DNA from: Flavobacterium fryxellicola | GTDB taxonomy: Bacteria; Bacteroidota; Bacteroidia; Flavobacteriales; Flavobacteriaceae | Reading direction: 5' to 3' | DNA: 64,000 nt | Assembly (NCBI RefSeq): GCF_900143245.1 | Contig: NZ_FRDK01000010.1 | Location: 62,001 to 126,000, forward strand | Part shown: positions 17,993 to 27,554 of the stretch, piece by piece | Layout: every line of letters begins with the position of its first letter | How positions within the stretch are numbered: the stretch's first letter is position 1 | Translations under genes and position numbers: made by a program | Notes under the pieces: generated by a model | Databases searched by the model: none | Told to the model about the DNA's origin: nothing | What the model saw: the letters and a program-made list of their open reading frames with translations, nothing else

Positions 17993-18604
17993 ATGACCAA
18001 AGAAAAATTAGAAAATACAGAAATAGAAATATTAAATGCCGCTAAAGAAATATTTCAACAAAAAGGAATGGATGGAGCTAGAATGCAAGAGATTGCAGAT
18101 AAAGCTAAGATCAACAAAGCCTTATTGCATTATTATTATAGAAGCAAGCAGCTACTATTTGAAGCAGTTTTCAAAAGTGCCTTCTCTTTATTGGCACCGC
18201 AACTAAACAAAGTATTGAATGATGACAGTGATTTATTTGAAAAAATAACAAAATTTACAGATAGCTATATCACATTTGTAATCAAACATCCGTATTTACC
18301 CAATTTTGTTATTCAAGAATTAAACAAAAATCCCGACTTTGTAATGAAACTTCGTTCACAGGAAAATTTTCCAACTATAGACAAATTCAAACAGCAAGTG
18401 ACCGATGCTATCAAAGAAGGGATAATAAAACCTATCGAAGCTGAACAATTATTCATAAACATTATAGCATTAAACCTATTTCCATTTCTAGGCGAACCCC
18501 TACTGATGGCACTCCTAAATGTGGATAAAAAAAGTTACACGCAACTATTACAGGATCGTAAAGCCCATGTGGCCGACTTTATTATTAACGCAATTAAAAT
18601 TTAA
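17993..18604 (+). CDS. TetR/AcrR-family transcriptional regulator
   Basis: 203 residues. The N-terminal HTH reads ILNAAKEIFQQKGMDGARMQEIADKAKINKALLHYYYRSKQLLFEAVF in outline, with the helix-turn-helix at about 27-48. The C-terminal helical ligand domain is of the CerR/YbiH type. It is the first gene of an eight-gene export operon and the palindromes before it are its probable operator, so it should repress the pump until a ligand binds. The inducer is unknown. Confidence 0.9.
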   Translation: MTKEKLENTEIEILNAAKEIFQQKGMDGARMQEIADKAKINKALLHYYYRSKQLLFEAVFKSAFSLLAPQLNKVLNDDSDLFEKITKFTDSYITFVIKHPYLPNFVIQELNKNPDFVMKLRSQENFPTIDKFKQQVTDAIKEGIIKPIEAEQLFINIIALNLFPFLGEPLLMALLNVDKKSYTQLLQDRKAHVADFIINAIKI

Positions 18605-18607
18605 AAT

Positions 18608-19858
18608 ATGAAAAATAAGGTAATTCTACTCTTGCTATTCCTGCTATCAATAAGTTCAAATGCACAACCAACTTTGACATTGGTGGAGTGCTATGCTTTA
18701 GCTACTAAAAACTATCCCATGGCAAAACAAACGGTATTACTGCAGCAAAAGTCAGCTTATGAAGTGGCCGCATTAAATAAAGGAAAACTTCCAAAAATCG
18801 ATATGAATGCACAAGCGACTTATCAGTCAGAGGTTATAGGATTTCCTATCGCAATGTCTGGCGTAACGCCCTTAAACAAGGACCAATATCGAGCCACATT
18901 AGATATCAATCAACTTATTTATAATGGCGGAACGATTGATGCCAATGCTAAATTGAAAGCAGCACAAACCAAAACACAACAGCAACAAATTCAAGTGACT
19001 TTATATCAATTGAAAAGCCGCATCAATCAGTATTATTTTTCAATACTGCTAATTCAAGAGAAGAAAGCGTTGCTGTTGTCTAAAAACGAATTGCTTTTAT
19101 CCAAGGTTAAAGAGGTAAAATCCGGAGTGAAATTTGGTGCCATTCTTCCTGCATCGGAGCTTATTCTGGAGGCAGAAATACTAAAAACAAAACAGCAATT
19201 GACAGCGCTAAAATTTGAAAACATAAAAATGATAAAAAATCTTTCTGAATTAACTTTTACAGAGATAAATTCAGAAACTATAGTAACACAACCTCAATTT
19301 AATCCTAATAACACGAGTAGCAGCAGACCTGAAATTGCTTTTTATGACTTACAAAATCAGCAATTAGAACTTTCTAAAATTACGATCGCTACATCAATTC
19401 TTCCAAAAATAAATGCTTTTGGTCAAGCGGGTTACGGAAATCCAGGTTTAAATATGTTAGATAATTCTTTTCAACCTTTTTATGTGGTTGGCGTAAAAGC
19501 CAATTGGAATGTCTTTGATTGGGGAAAAAACAAATCAGATCAAAAAGCATTAGATGTCGCCAAAGAAATCGTTTTGTCCGAAAAAGAAACATTTGAAATC
19601 AATAACAAGATAGAACTGCAAGAGATGGACAGCGAAATTAAAAAAACAGAACAACTTCTACAAACTGACAGCGAATTAATCCAAGTACGTGAAAAAATTG
19701 TTATATCCTCTACTGCACAAATGAAAAACGGGGTAATCACCACCTCTGAATATCTTGTAGAATTTACCAACTTATTTGAAGCAAGAAATAGTCTAAAAAC
19801 TCATGAAGTTCAATTATCATTAGCCAAATCTAATTTTGAAATAATCAGTGGCAAATAA
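18608..19858 (+). CDS. TolC-family outer membrane efflux protein
   Basis: 416 residues with an N-terminal signal peptide (KVILLLLFLLSISSNAQ) and the two long-coiled-coil halves of TolC proteins. Recognisable segments are TLVECYALATKNYP near the N-terminus and INQLIYNGGTIDA-like wording at about 98-110. It would form the outer membrane duct for the adaptor and ABC-2 transporter encoded downstream. The spacing of 3 bp after the TetR gene and overlap with the next frame indicate one operon. Confidence 0.9.
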   Translation: MKNKVILLLLFLLSISSNAQPTLTLVECYALATKNYPMAKQTVLLQQKSAYEVAALNKGKLPKIDMNAQATYQSEVIGFPIAMSGVTPLNKDQYRATLDINQLIYNGGTIDANAKLKAAQTKTQQQQIQVTLYQLKSRINQYYFSILLIQEKKALLLSKNELLLSKVKEVKSGVKFGAILPASELILEAEILKTKQQLTALKFENIKMIKNLSELTFTEINSETIVTQPQFNPNNTSSSRPEIAFYDLQNQQLELSKITIATSILPKINAFGQAGYGNPGLNMLDNSFQPFYVVGVKANWNVFDWGKNKSDQKALDVAKEIVLSEKETFEINNKIELQEMDSEIKKTEQLLQTDSELIQVREKIVISSTAQMKNGVITTSEYLVEFTNLFEARNSLKTHEVQLSLAKSNFEIISGK

Positions 19859-19871
19859 AAAATATTTAAAA

Positions 19872-20750
19872 ATGAAAAAAACAAGCGTACTACTTTTGGC
19901 TGCGATAGGATTAATTTCTTGTTCTAAAAACAGGGAAAAAGCGGATGGTTATGGGAACTTTGAAGCAGTTGAAATTACCATTTCATCCGAAGCTAATGGA
20001 AAAATTAAATTCTTAACCGTGGAAGAAGGAGCTGTAGTAGAACCACAAACACAAGTTGGTTTAGTAGATACTTTACAGTTGTATTTGAGCAAACAACAAT
20101 TGATTGCTTCAAAAAATACAGTTTCGTCAAAATCAGCTACTGTATTGTCCCAAAAGAGTGTTTTAATTGAACAACTCAAAGCAACTCAATTAGAAAAAAA
20201 TAGAATCCATAATATGTATGCTGAAAATGCAGCTACTAAACGTCAAGTAGATGAAGTTGACGGAAAAGTCAAGGTAATCCAAGAGCAAATAAAAGGTGTT
20301 GGCACGCAAAACGCACCTATTATTAGTGACTTGAAATCAATTGAGATACAAATTGAGAAAATAAATGATCAAATTCAAAAAAGTAAAATTATAAATCCAA
20401 TCAAAGGAACGGTCTTGACTAAATATGCCGAGCCTGATGAAATCACTGCTTTTGGAAAACCTTTGTATAAAATTGCCAATATATCGGAAATGACGTTGCG
20501 CGTTTTTGTAAGCGAAATGCAATTACCTCAACTAAAAATTGGACAAGAAGTTTCCGTAAAAATTGATGGTTTGAAAGAAATGAAATCCTACAAAGGAACT
20601 ATTTCCTGGATTGCTGCACAAGCAGAATTTACGCCAAAAATCATCCAAACTAAAGAAGAAAGAGTCAATCTGGTATACGCGATCAAAGTCAAAGTTAAAA
20701 ATGACGGTAGTCTAAAAATAGGAATGCCAGCCGAAATGTGGATTAAATAA
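19872..20750 (+). CDS. HlyD-family periplasmic adaptor lipoprotein
   Basis: I start at ATG 19872 instead of 19848 because it yields a lipoprotein signal (LLLAAIGLISC). About 292 residues: a biotinyl-lipoyl-like N-terminal strand region (GKIKFLTVEEGAVVEPQTQVG), a coiled-coil hairpin (about 75-165) and a C-terminal beta-barrel (INPIKGTVLTKYAEPDEI...). It resembles YbhG, the adaptor of the E. coli YbhGFSR exporter, whose gene order (adaptor, ATPase, two permeases) matches. It links the inner membrane ABC-2 pump to TolC. Confidence 0.88.
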   Translation: MKKTSVLLLAAIGLISCSKNREKADGYGNFEAVEITISSEANGKIKFLTVEEGAVVEPQTQVGLVDTLQLYLSKQQLIASKNTVSSKSATVLSQKSVLIEQLKATQLEKNRIHNMYAENAATKRQVDEVDGKVKVIQEQIKGVGTQNAPIISDLKSIEIQIEKINDQIQKSKIINPIKGTVLTKYAEPDEITAFGKPLYKIANISEMTLRVFVSEMQLPQLKIGQEVSVKIDGLKEMKSYKGTISWIAAQAEFTPKIIQTKEERVNLVYAIKVKVKNDGSLKIGMPAEMWIK

Positions 20751-20807
20751 CACCAAACAATTCGTATCAAAATCAAATATTCAAAAATAACTTCTAATCC
20801 TAAAAAA

Positions 20808-21092
20808 ATGAATTTAAAAGACTTACATCCCGACAATAAAGCCGTTCAAACCACCGTACTATTTGAACCAAATGAAAAAGTAATTTCCTTGCAAATAGCA
20901 AAAGGAGAACAACTGAAAGAACACCTCACAAAAGTCCCCGCTTTATTAGTGTGTGTCTCTGGAAATGCTGTTTTTAGCAATGAGAATGGACTTGTTGTTC
21001 CTTTACAATCAGGAGCTTACGTTAAAATAGAAGAAAATGTAAAACACAAGGTAGATGCTATTGATGAAAGTAACTTTTTGTTGATAAAATAA
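20808..21092 (+). CDS. Small cupin-fold protein inside the efflux operon
   Basis: 94 residues with the beta-strand and turn pattern of a one-domain cupin (VISLQIAKGEQLKEHLTKVPALLVCVSGNAVF, then LQSGAYVKIEENVKHKVDA). Metal-binding positions look incomplete: His in KEHL and His in KHKVDA are the candidates. Its stop overlaps the ATG of the first ATPase gene (ATAATGA), so translation is coupled. A role as a ligand sensor or in protection against the exported compound is possible but unproven. Confidence 0.7.
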   Translation: MNLKDLHPDNKAVQTTVLFEPNEKVISLQIAKGEQLKEHLTKVPALLVCVSGNAVFSNENGLVVPLQSGAYVKIEENVKHKVDAIDESNFLLIK

Positions 21093-21988
21093 TGAGTATC
21101 AAAGTTCAAAACATATCAAAATCATACAAAAATCTAAAAGCAGTTGACAGCGTGTCATTTGAGGTAAAGAAAGGAGAACTTTTTGGTTTAATAGGTCCGG
21201 ATGGAGCTGGCAAAACCACCCTCTTCCGCATTTTAACAACGCTACTAATTGCTGATGAAGGAAGTGCAGCCATAATGGGCTTTGATGTGGTAAGAGACTA
21301 CAAATCGATTCGGAGTGCAGTGGGCTACATGCCTGGTAAATTTTCATTGTATCAAGATTTAACAGTTGAAGAAAACTTGACCTTTTTTGCTACCCTATTT
21401 GGCACTACCATTGCGGAAAATTACGAATTAATAAAAGATATTTACATTCAGATAGAACCTTTTAAAAATCGGAGAGCCGGTGCATTATCCGGAGGAATGA
21501 AACAAAAATTAGCGTTGTGTTGTGCCTTAATTCACGCACCTAAAGTTTTGTTTCTAGATGAACCTACAACTGGTGTTGATCCTATATCCCGAAAAGAATT
21601 TTGGGAAATGCTGAAACGATTGCAGCAGCAAGACATTACCATTTTAGTTTCAACTCCCTATATGGATGAAGCTTCGTTATGTGATCGCATTGCACTGATT
21701 CAGCATGGCGTAGTTTTAAAAATAGACTCCCCTGAAAATATAATTAAAAACTATGACAAAACGATTTACGATGTTGCCACAAAAAATACTCATTCACTGA
21801 TTCATGATTTAAAAAATTATCCAAGTCAATACAGTGTGTATGCTTTTGGAGAATTCGTTCATTACACAGATCAGGAAAACAACTTTGACAGAAAAGAGTT
21901 GGAAAAATACCTAAAAGATAAAAACCATACCGATATCAAAATTAAACAGGCTCAAATTGCTATCGAAGATGTTTTTATGGACTTGTAA
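21092..21988 (+). CDS. ABC-2 exporter ATP-binding protein (first of two)
   Basis: 298 residues. Walker A GPDGAGKTT at 35-43, signature LSGGMKQKL beginning at 132, Walker B VLFLDEPTTGVDP at about 152-164 and a switch region before it complete an active ABC ATPase. The C-terminal ~80 residues (after IIKNYDKTIYDVATK) are the typical DUF4162-like tail of drug-export ATPases. It corresponds to the N-terminal half of YbhF; the second half is a separate gene here. Confidence 0.92.
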   Translation: MSIKVQNISKSYKNLKAVDSVSFEVKKGELFGLIGPDGAGKTTLFRILTTLLIADEGSAAIMGFDVVRDYKSIRSAVGYMPGKFSLYQDLTVEENLTFFATLFGTTIAENYELIKDIYIQIEPFKNRRAGALSGGMKQKLALCCALIHAPKVLFLDEPTTGVDPISRKEFWEMLKRLQQQDITILVSTPYMDEASLCDRIALIQHGVVLKIDSPENIIKNYDKTIYDVATKNTHSLIHDLKNYPSQYSVYAFGEFVHYTDQENNFDRKELEKYLKDKNHTDIKIKQAQIAIEDVFMDL

Positions 21989-22050
21989 TTTAACGGTTCC
22001 GAACTAAAGAACAGAATTGAATATCAAGCAGTTGACTCGCAACTCTTACC

Positions 22051-22071
22051 AAAAAAAAAAAAAAAAAAAAA
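22051..22071 (+). repeat. Homopolymer of 21 A abutting a start codon
   Basis: An uninterrupted run of 21 A (the last is the A of the ATG) lies exactly where the ribosome binding region of the second ATPase should be. Runs of this length are prone to slippage. Confidence 0.9.
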
Positions 22072-22805
22072 TGGAAAAAGAAAAAATAATTACAGTAAAA
22101 AATTTAACTAAAAAATTTGGTGATTTCACAGCTGTAGAAGCTATTTCTTTCGATGTTTATAAAGGAGAAATTTTTGGGTTTTTAGGAGCAAATGGCGCTG
22201 GAAAAACGACTGCCATGAAAATGCTGATTGGAATTTCAAATCCAACATCTGGCGAAGCCAATGTGGCTGGCTTTGATGTGCAATCCAATTCAGAAATGGT
22301 AAAAAAGAACATTGGATACATGAGTCAAAAATTTTCCATGTATGATGATTTGACAGTAAAAGAAAATATCGTTTTTTTTGGAGGTATTTATGGATTATCA
22401 AGAGCTGAAATAAAGATTAAAACAGCCGCATTAGTCGCAGAATTGCAAATCGAGGATATAATAAACAGTTTAGTAGGATCCTTACCTTTGGGTTGGAAGC
22501 AAAAGCTGTCCTTTTCTGTGGCTTTATTACACGAGCCAAAAATTGTTTTTTTAGACGAACCAACTGGTGGTGTAGACCCAATTACCAGAAGGCAATTTTG
22601 GGAAATGATATACACTCAGGCATACAAAGGAACCACCATTTTTGTGACAACGCATTATATGGACGAAGCCGAATACTGTGACCGGGTTTCTATAATGGTC
22701 GCAGGCAAAATTGAAGCACTCGACACCCCAAAAAAGCTAAAAGAACAATTTAAGGTCGATTCGATGAATGATGTATTTCTAAAATTAGCTCGAAATATAG
22801 AATAA
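22071..22805 (+). CDS. ABC-2 exporter ATP-binding protein (second of two)
   Basis: I start at ATG 22071 (MEKEKIITVKNLTKKFG, 244 residues); the longer frame from a TTG at 22017 would translate the poly-A run as lysines and has no support. Walker A GANGAGKTT at 39-47 and Walker B IVFLDEPTGGVDP are intact. The ABC signature is LPLGWKQKL, the degenerate form seen in the second ATPase of YbhF-like exporters. It should pair with the preceding ATPase as a heterodimer. Confidence 0.9.
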   Translation: MEKEKIITVKNLTKKFGDFTAVEAISFDVYKGEIFGFLGANGAGKTTAMKMLIGISNPTSGEANVAGFDVQSNSEMVKKNIGYMSQKFSMYDDLTVKENIVFFGGIYGLSRAEIKIKTAALVAELQIEDIINSLVGSLPLGWKQKLSFSVALLHEPKIVFLDEPTGGVDPITRRQFWEMIYTQAYKGTTIFVTTHYMDEAEYCDRVSIMVAGKIEALDTPKKLKEQFKVDSMNDVFLKLARNIE

Positions 22806-22897
22806 TATTTCGATTGAAGTAGTACGACTTTGTGAGATAAAAAAACTCGCGTAATTTGCGTAAACCGTTGCGAATTTTACAGCTAAAAAAACATAAT

Positions 22898-24004
22898 ATG
22901 AAAAGATTTATAGGTTTTATTAGAAAAGAATTTTACCATATTTTTAGAGACAAACGCTCCTTGTTCATTCTGTTTGGCATGCCAATTGCACAAATTTTGC
23001 TCTTTGGTTTTGCCATTACTAACGAAATTAAAAATGTTACTATAGCTGTTTTAGATCATTCCAAAGACCTAGAAACAAAAAGCATTATTAATAAAATAAA
23101 GGCATCGCCCTATTTTAGCATCGAAAATCAAATTGATAATGAAAAGGACATAGCATCAGAATTTAAAAAAGGAAAAATCAAAGCTGTTCTCCTATTTGAA
23201 CCTCACTTTAGCAAAAATTTAGAGACAAAAAAAGTAGCCGTTGTACAAGTCGTTACTGATGCCACAGAACCAAATGTGGCCAACACTATCGCCAATTATA
23301 CAGCAGCAGTAATTCAAAATTATCAAGCCCAAAAAAAGCAATCGAAAAACAATCAGGTAAACATTGAAGTGCAAACAAGGATGTTTTATAATCCCGAGCT
23401 CAAAAGTGTTTTTAATTTTGTACCAGGTGTCATGACCGTTATTTTAATGCTCGTTTCTGCCATGATGACGTCCATCTCTATTACTCGTGAAAAAGAATTA
23501 GGCACGATGGAAATCCTTTTAGTGTCTCCAATCCAACCTTTTCAAGTAATAATAGGTAAAGTATTCCCTTACATATTCCTCTCCATTATTAATGCTATTG
23601 TAATTTTATTACTTGGTTTTTTTGTTTTCAAAATGCCTATTAATGGCAGTCTTTTTCTCTTGCTGTCTGAAAGTATTCTATTCATTATTTCTGCACTTTC
23701 GTTAGGCATTTTAATTTCTACCATTTCAAACTCGCAGCAAACTGCTATGATGCTTTCCTTAATGGGTTTAATGCTACCGGTAATTATTCTTTCGGGATTT
23801 ATTTTTCCTATTAACAGTATGCCACTACCGATGCAAATTATCAGCAATATTATTCCTGCAAAATGGTTCATTATTATCATAAAAGCGATCATGCTCAAGG
23901 GAGTTGGCATCGAATATATTTGGAAAGAGACCCTAATATTAATAGGAATGACTGTGTTTTTTATCGCTTTAAGTATAAAAAAATATAAAATAAGATTAGA
24001 ATAA
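22898..24004 (+). CDS. ABC-2 type permease (first of two)
   Basis: I start at ATG 22898 (MKRFIGFIRKEFYHIFRDKRS, 368 residues). One N-terminal transmembrane helix is followed by a periplasmic domain of about 130 residues and five C-terminal helices, the layout of YbhS/YbhR permeases. The wording SITREKELGTMEILLVSPI is the typical ABC-2 coupling segment. It forms a heterodimeric channel with the next gene. Confidence 0.9.
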   Translation: MKRFIGFIRKEFYHIFRDKRSLFILFGMPIAQILLFGFAITNEIKNVTIAVLDHSKDLETKSIINKIKASPYFSIENQIDNEKDIASEFKKGKIKAVLLFEPHFSKNLETKKVAVVQVVTDATEPNVANTIANYTAAVIQNYQAQKKQSKNNQVNIEVQTRMFYNPELKSVFNFVPGVMTVILMLVSAMMTSISITREKELGTMEILLVSPIQPFQVIIGKVFPYIFLSIINAIVILLLGFFVFKMPINGSLFLLLSESILFIISALSLGILISTISNSQQTAMMLSLMGLMLPVIILSGFIFPINSMPLPMQIISNIIPAKWFIIIIKAIMLKGVGIEYIWKETLILIGMTVFFIALSIKKYKIRLE

Positions 24005-24037
24005 AAATTGGCTTACAGATAATCTAAATAGTTACAA

Positions 24038-25159
24038 ATGAAAACAATACTATTCATCGTACAAAAAGAATTTAAGCAAATTTTTAGAGATAAAAACATG
24101 CTTAAGCTAATCTTTATTTTACCCATTTTACAGTTACTAATTTTATCTAATGCGGCTACATTTGATGTCAAGAACATCAACATAACCTTTGTTGACAACG
24201 ATCAAAGTTCTGATTCTAAAAATCTAATTGAATCCTTCAGGGCTTCTTCTTATTTTAAAAGTACCGCTTCTTTTTTTTCTGAAAAAGAAGCAGTGGAAGA
24301 AATGCAAAAAGGGAACACCGATATTATTGTAAACATACCCGTTCACTTTAACAGAGACCTGCAAAAGCAACAAAAAACAAGTGTTTCAGTAACTATAAAT
24401 GCGATTGATGCAGCTACGGCAGGCATTGAAAATGTTTATGTAACGCAAATTATAACTACATTCAATAGCAAAATTCAAACAGAGTCTACGTACTTATCTG
24501 ACCTCACAGAAGTTCAAGAAAGCCTTCTTGTTATACCTTCTTTTTGGTACAACAAAACGCTCAATTACAAAACTTTTATGGTACCTGGTATTTTAGTTTT
24601 ATTAGTAACAATGCTAACGTTGTTTTTATCCTCTATGAATATCGTTAAAGAGAAAGAATTAGGAACATTGGAACAAATAAATGTAACTCCTATAAAAAAA
24701 CACCAATTTATAATTGGAAAACTATTTCCTTTCTGGATATTGGGATTGGTTATTTTAACGGTCGGTTTAATAATTGCAAAAGTAGTATTTAATGTTCCCA
24801 TGTTGGGCAATATGCTACTCGTTTACCTTTTTACAGGGGTTTATTTACTGCTCGTTTTAGGAATAGGACTTTTTATCTCTAATCATACGGATACGCAACA
24901 ACAAGCCATGTTTATCGCTTGGTTTTTTATGGTGATTTTCATCCTGATGAGTGGTTTATTTACGCCAATTGAAAGCATGCCTAAGTGGGCACAAAATAGC
25001 ACACTGATAAATCCAATACGATATTTCGTTGAAGTTATGCGAATGGTCATGCTTAAAGGTTCTGGTTTTTCAGACATCATTCCTCAGTTTGTCATCATCA
25101 GCGTCTATGCTATTTTAATGAATGGTTTGGCCGTTTGCAGCTATAAAAAAACTACTTAA
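24038..25159 (+). CDS. ABC-2 type permease (second of two)
   Basis: 373 residues, same architecture as the preceding permease: start MKTILFIVQKEFKQIFRDKNM, one helix, a large periplasmic domain, then five helices with IVKEKELGTLEQINVTPI. It completes the tripartite ABC-2 exporter (TolC, HlyD, cupin, two ATPases, two permeases), probably a drug or lipid exporter. Confidence 0.9.
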   Translation: MKTILFIVQKEFKQIFRDKNMLKLIFILPILQLLILSNAATFDVKNINITFVDNDQSSDSKNLIESFRASSYFKSTASFFSEKEAVEEMQKGNTDIIVNIPVHFNRDLQKQQKTSVSVTINAIDAATAGIENVYVTQIITTFNSKIQTESTYLSDLTEVQESLLVIPSFWYNKTLNYKTFMVPGILVLLVTMLTLFLSSMNIVKEKELGTLEQINVTPIKKHQFIIGKLFPFWILGLVILTVGLIIAKVVFNVPMLGNMLLVYLFTGVYLLLVLGIGLFISNHTDTQQQAMFIAWFFMVIFILMSGLFTPIESMPKWAQNSTLINPIRYFVEVMRMVMLKGSGFSDIIPQFVIISVYAILMNGLAVCSYKKTT

Positions 25160-25355
25160 TTTATCTATAGTTTTCATTGCTATACTACTAGATTTTATGT
25201 TTTAATACAAATATTTTGAGCTGATTGAGCTGGAAACCGAGTGTCTTTAAGACTATATTGTAGACAATATCGGTAGTTAAAATACGCCGGAGTATTGTGA
25301 TGTCACAAAATAGCACACCGTATAAATCGCTAGTTTTAGAAAAAAAAAGAGCTGT

Positions 25356-25399
25356 GTGATAAATGTTACTGTACACAAAATTTAAACAGCTAATCTTTG
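25356..25399 (+). promoter_or_regulatory. GTNAC palindrome site 1 and -7 element (TauE/SafE promoter)
   Basis: GTGAT-AAAT-GTTAC at 25356-25369, centre 25362.5. The -7 element TAATCTTTG ends at 25399, 36.5 bp from the centre. The ATG follows 20 bp later. Confidence 0.7.
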
Positions 25400-25418
25400 C
25401 ATCATAAAATTTACAATT

Positions 25419-26216
25419 ATGGAATATATCGGTTATTTTGCGTCAATACTTATTGGCGTTGCATTAGGACTAATTGGCGGTGGAGGAAGCATCCTTACAG
25501 TACCTGTTCTGGTTTATCTATTTGCAATTGAACCAGTGATTGCGACAGCTTATTCATTATTTATTGTTGGTTTAACCAGTGCGGTAGGAACTGTTGGCTA
25601 TTTCAAAAAAGGGCTGGTAAACATCAAAACTGCCATTGTTTTTGGTATTCCATCCATCATTGCCGTTTTTACAACAAGGGCTTTAATAGTGCCGGCAATT
25701 CCTAAGGAGATATTTTCGATGGGAAATTTTATCCTGACTAAAGACCTTTTCTTAATGCTGCTTTTCGCTGTAATAATGATTATTGCTTCTTACAGCATGA
25801 TTAAAAAAGATAAAAAAACGGCTTCTGAGGAACCACACGAACAAAAATTCAATTACCCACTTATACTTATAGAAGGGGCACTTGTGGGAGTTATCACCGG
25901 ACTTGTGGGAGCCGGAGGTGGATTTCTAATCATTCCTGCTCTGGTTATTTTAAGTAAATTACCTATGAAAGAAGCTGTAGGGACTTCGTTAGTAATCATT
26001 GCCGCCAAATCGTTAATCGGCTTTTTTGGAGAAGGTGGAGAAAATGTTATCGATTGGCAGTTCTTATTTACAATTTCAGCATTTGCAATTGTTGGGATTT
26101 TCATAGGCACAGCGCTGTCTAAAAAAATTGATGGTAATAAATTGAAACCGGCCTTTGGTTGGTTTGTTTTAGTGATGGGAATGTATATCATAACCAAAGA
26201 ACTTTTTCTAAAATAA
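25419..26216 (+). CDS. TauE/SafE-family sulfite/organosulfonate exporter
   Basis: 265 residues with about eight membrane helices. The family's two internal repeats are visible: GLIGGGGSILTVPVL near residue 20 and GLVGAGGGFLIIPALVIL at about 160-177, each glycine-rich turn followed by a membrane helix. TauE/SafE proteins export sulfite, sulfoacetate or related anions across the inner membrane. It is the first gene of the sulfur island and carries its own copy of the shared palindrome promoter, which supports a sulfur-related substrate. Confidence 0.9.
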   Translation: MEYIGYFASILIGVALGLIGGGGSILTVPVLVYLFAIEPVIATAYSLFIVGLTSAVGTVGYFKKGLVNIKTAIVFGIPSIIAVFTTRALIVPAIPKEIFSMGNFILTKDLFLMLLFAVIMIIASYSMIKKDKKTASEEPHEQKFNYPLILIEGALVGVITGLVGAGGGFLIIPALVILSKLPMKEAVGTSLVIIAAKSLIGFFGEGGENVIDWQFLFTISAFAIVGIFIGTALSKKIDGNKLKPAFGWFVLVMGMYIITKELFLK

Positions 26217-26224
26217 ATCCTCAT

Positions 26225-26268
26225 GTGACATAAGTCACTGGATAAGAATAGAATAAACCGTATTATTG
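26225..26268 (+). promoter_or_regulatory. GTNAC palindrome site 2 and -7 element (SQR-like gene)
   Basis: GTGAC-ATAA-GTCAC at 26225-26238, centre 26231.5. The -7 element TATTATTG ends at 26268, 36.5 bp away. The promoter is intact although the gene it drives is broken. Confidence 0.7.
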
Positions 26269-26298
26269 GTTGTTTTTATTATCCTAAAAATCAAAAAA

Positions 26299-27480
26299 AT
26301 GCCAAAGCATTATAAATACTAGTCATAGGTGGGGGAAATACAGGCCTTTCCCTAGCCTCACAGTTACTTCGTAAAAAAAGTAATTTAAAGATTGGAATCA
26401 TTGATCCTTCTGAAAAACATTATTATCAACCCGCATGGACACTTGTTGGTGCCGGAATTTTTGACGTCAATAGGACCATTCGAAATGAAAAAGATGTTAT
26501 TCCAAAAAACAGTACTTGGATCAAAGAAGCGGTGTCCGAATTTATGCCCGGTGAAAACAAAGTAAAATGCCTTGCGGGTGATGAATTTACTTATGATTAC
26601 GTGGTGGTCTGCCCGGGAATTCAATTGGACTGGAATAAAATAGAAGGACGTAAGGAAACATTAGGGAAAAATAACGTCAGCAGCAATTACTCTGTACAGT
26701 ACGCGCTACACATGGGAGATGATTGAAAATTTCAAAGGTGGCACAGCGGTTTTCACAAACCCGTCAACGCCAATTAAATGCGGCAAAGCACCACACAAAA
26801 TCAGGTATTTAGCATGCGATTATTGGCTCAAAAAAGGGATTTTAGACAAATATGATGTTCATTATGGCGCTGATGTTACAGCAGTAGATGGTATAAACAA
26901 AACGGTTGAATTCAAAACCAAAGAAATTGATGAAAATCTAAATCAAAAACTGTCTTCTGAAAATGCAGGCTGTTACGGCATTGCAGAAAATAGTAGCGGC
27001 GAAGAACTTACAAAAGTAACTTTGAACTTTGATTTGTGTCACGCAGTTCCTCCGCAGTCAGCACCCGATTTTATCAAAAATAGTCCCTTGAGAGAAGCGC
27101 AAAATCCTCAGGGATATTTAGAGGTTGACAAAAATACACTGCAACACACCTGTTTTTCTAATGTTTTTGCTTTGGGTAATTGTACTAATGCGCCTTGCAG
27201 TAAAACAGGTGCAGCAATACGAAAACAAGCCCCGGTTGTAGTTGAAAACCTTTTGGCCAATATGGATAAAAAGACCGTTACAGCGCAATATGACGGCTAT
27301 AGCGCCTGCCCTATTCCGACACAATACGGAAAGTTAATACTGGCTGAATTTGATTATACAAATACTCCAAAAATGACTTTTCCAATAAATCAGGCAAAAC
27401 CAAATTGGGCCATGTGGATTCTTAAAACTAAGATTTTGCCTTGGCTGTACTGGAATAAAATCCTAAAAGGAACTGCCTAA
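26299..27480 (+). pseudogene. Sulfide:quinone oxidoreductase-like FAD protein, broken by two frameshifts
   Basis: Read across two frame changes, the sequence encodes an FAD/NAD(P)-dependent disulfide reductase-fold protein: MPKHYK, then ILVIGGGNTGLSLASQLLRK (FAD-binding GxGxxG), HYYQPAWTLVGAG, VVVCPGIQLDW, GGTAVFTNPSTPIKCGKAP and a C-terminal amphipathic region. The wording is that of sulfide:quinone oxidoreductases, which oxidise sulfide to polysulfide at the membrane. A base is missing in the A-run at about 26314 (frame stops at TAG 26320), and about two bases are missing near 26710 where VQYA should continue YTWEMIENF. The second half (26719-27480) is an open frame with its own ATG but lacks the FAD site. 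It could be a true pseudogene or sequence error. Confidence 0.8.
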
Positions 27481-27508
27481 TAATTAATACCCAGCTTTTT
27501 AATTTGTT

Positions 27509-27543
27509 ATCCCTTTCACATAAAACTGAAAGGGATTTTTTTA
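27509..27543 (+). terminator. Rho-independent terminator after the SQR-like gene
   Basis: ATCCCTTTCA (27509-27518) pairs perfectly with TGAAAGGGAT (27527-27536), followed by seven T. Confidence 0.92.
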
Positions 27544-27554
27544 ATTTCACTAAT

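Noticed and set aside
22017..22070. N-terminal extension of the second ATPase from a TTG
   Set aside because: It would translate the poly-A run into lysines; the ATG at 22071 gives the normal family start.
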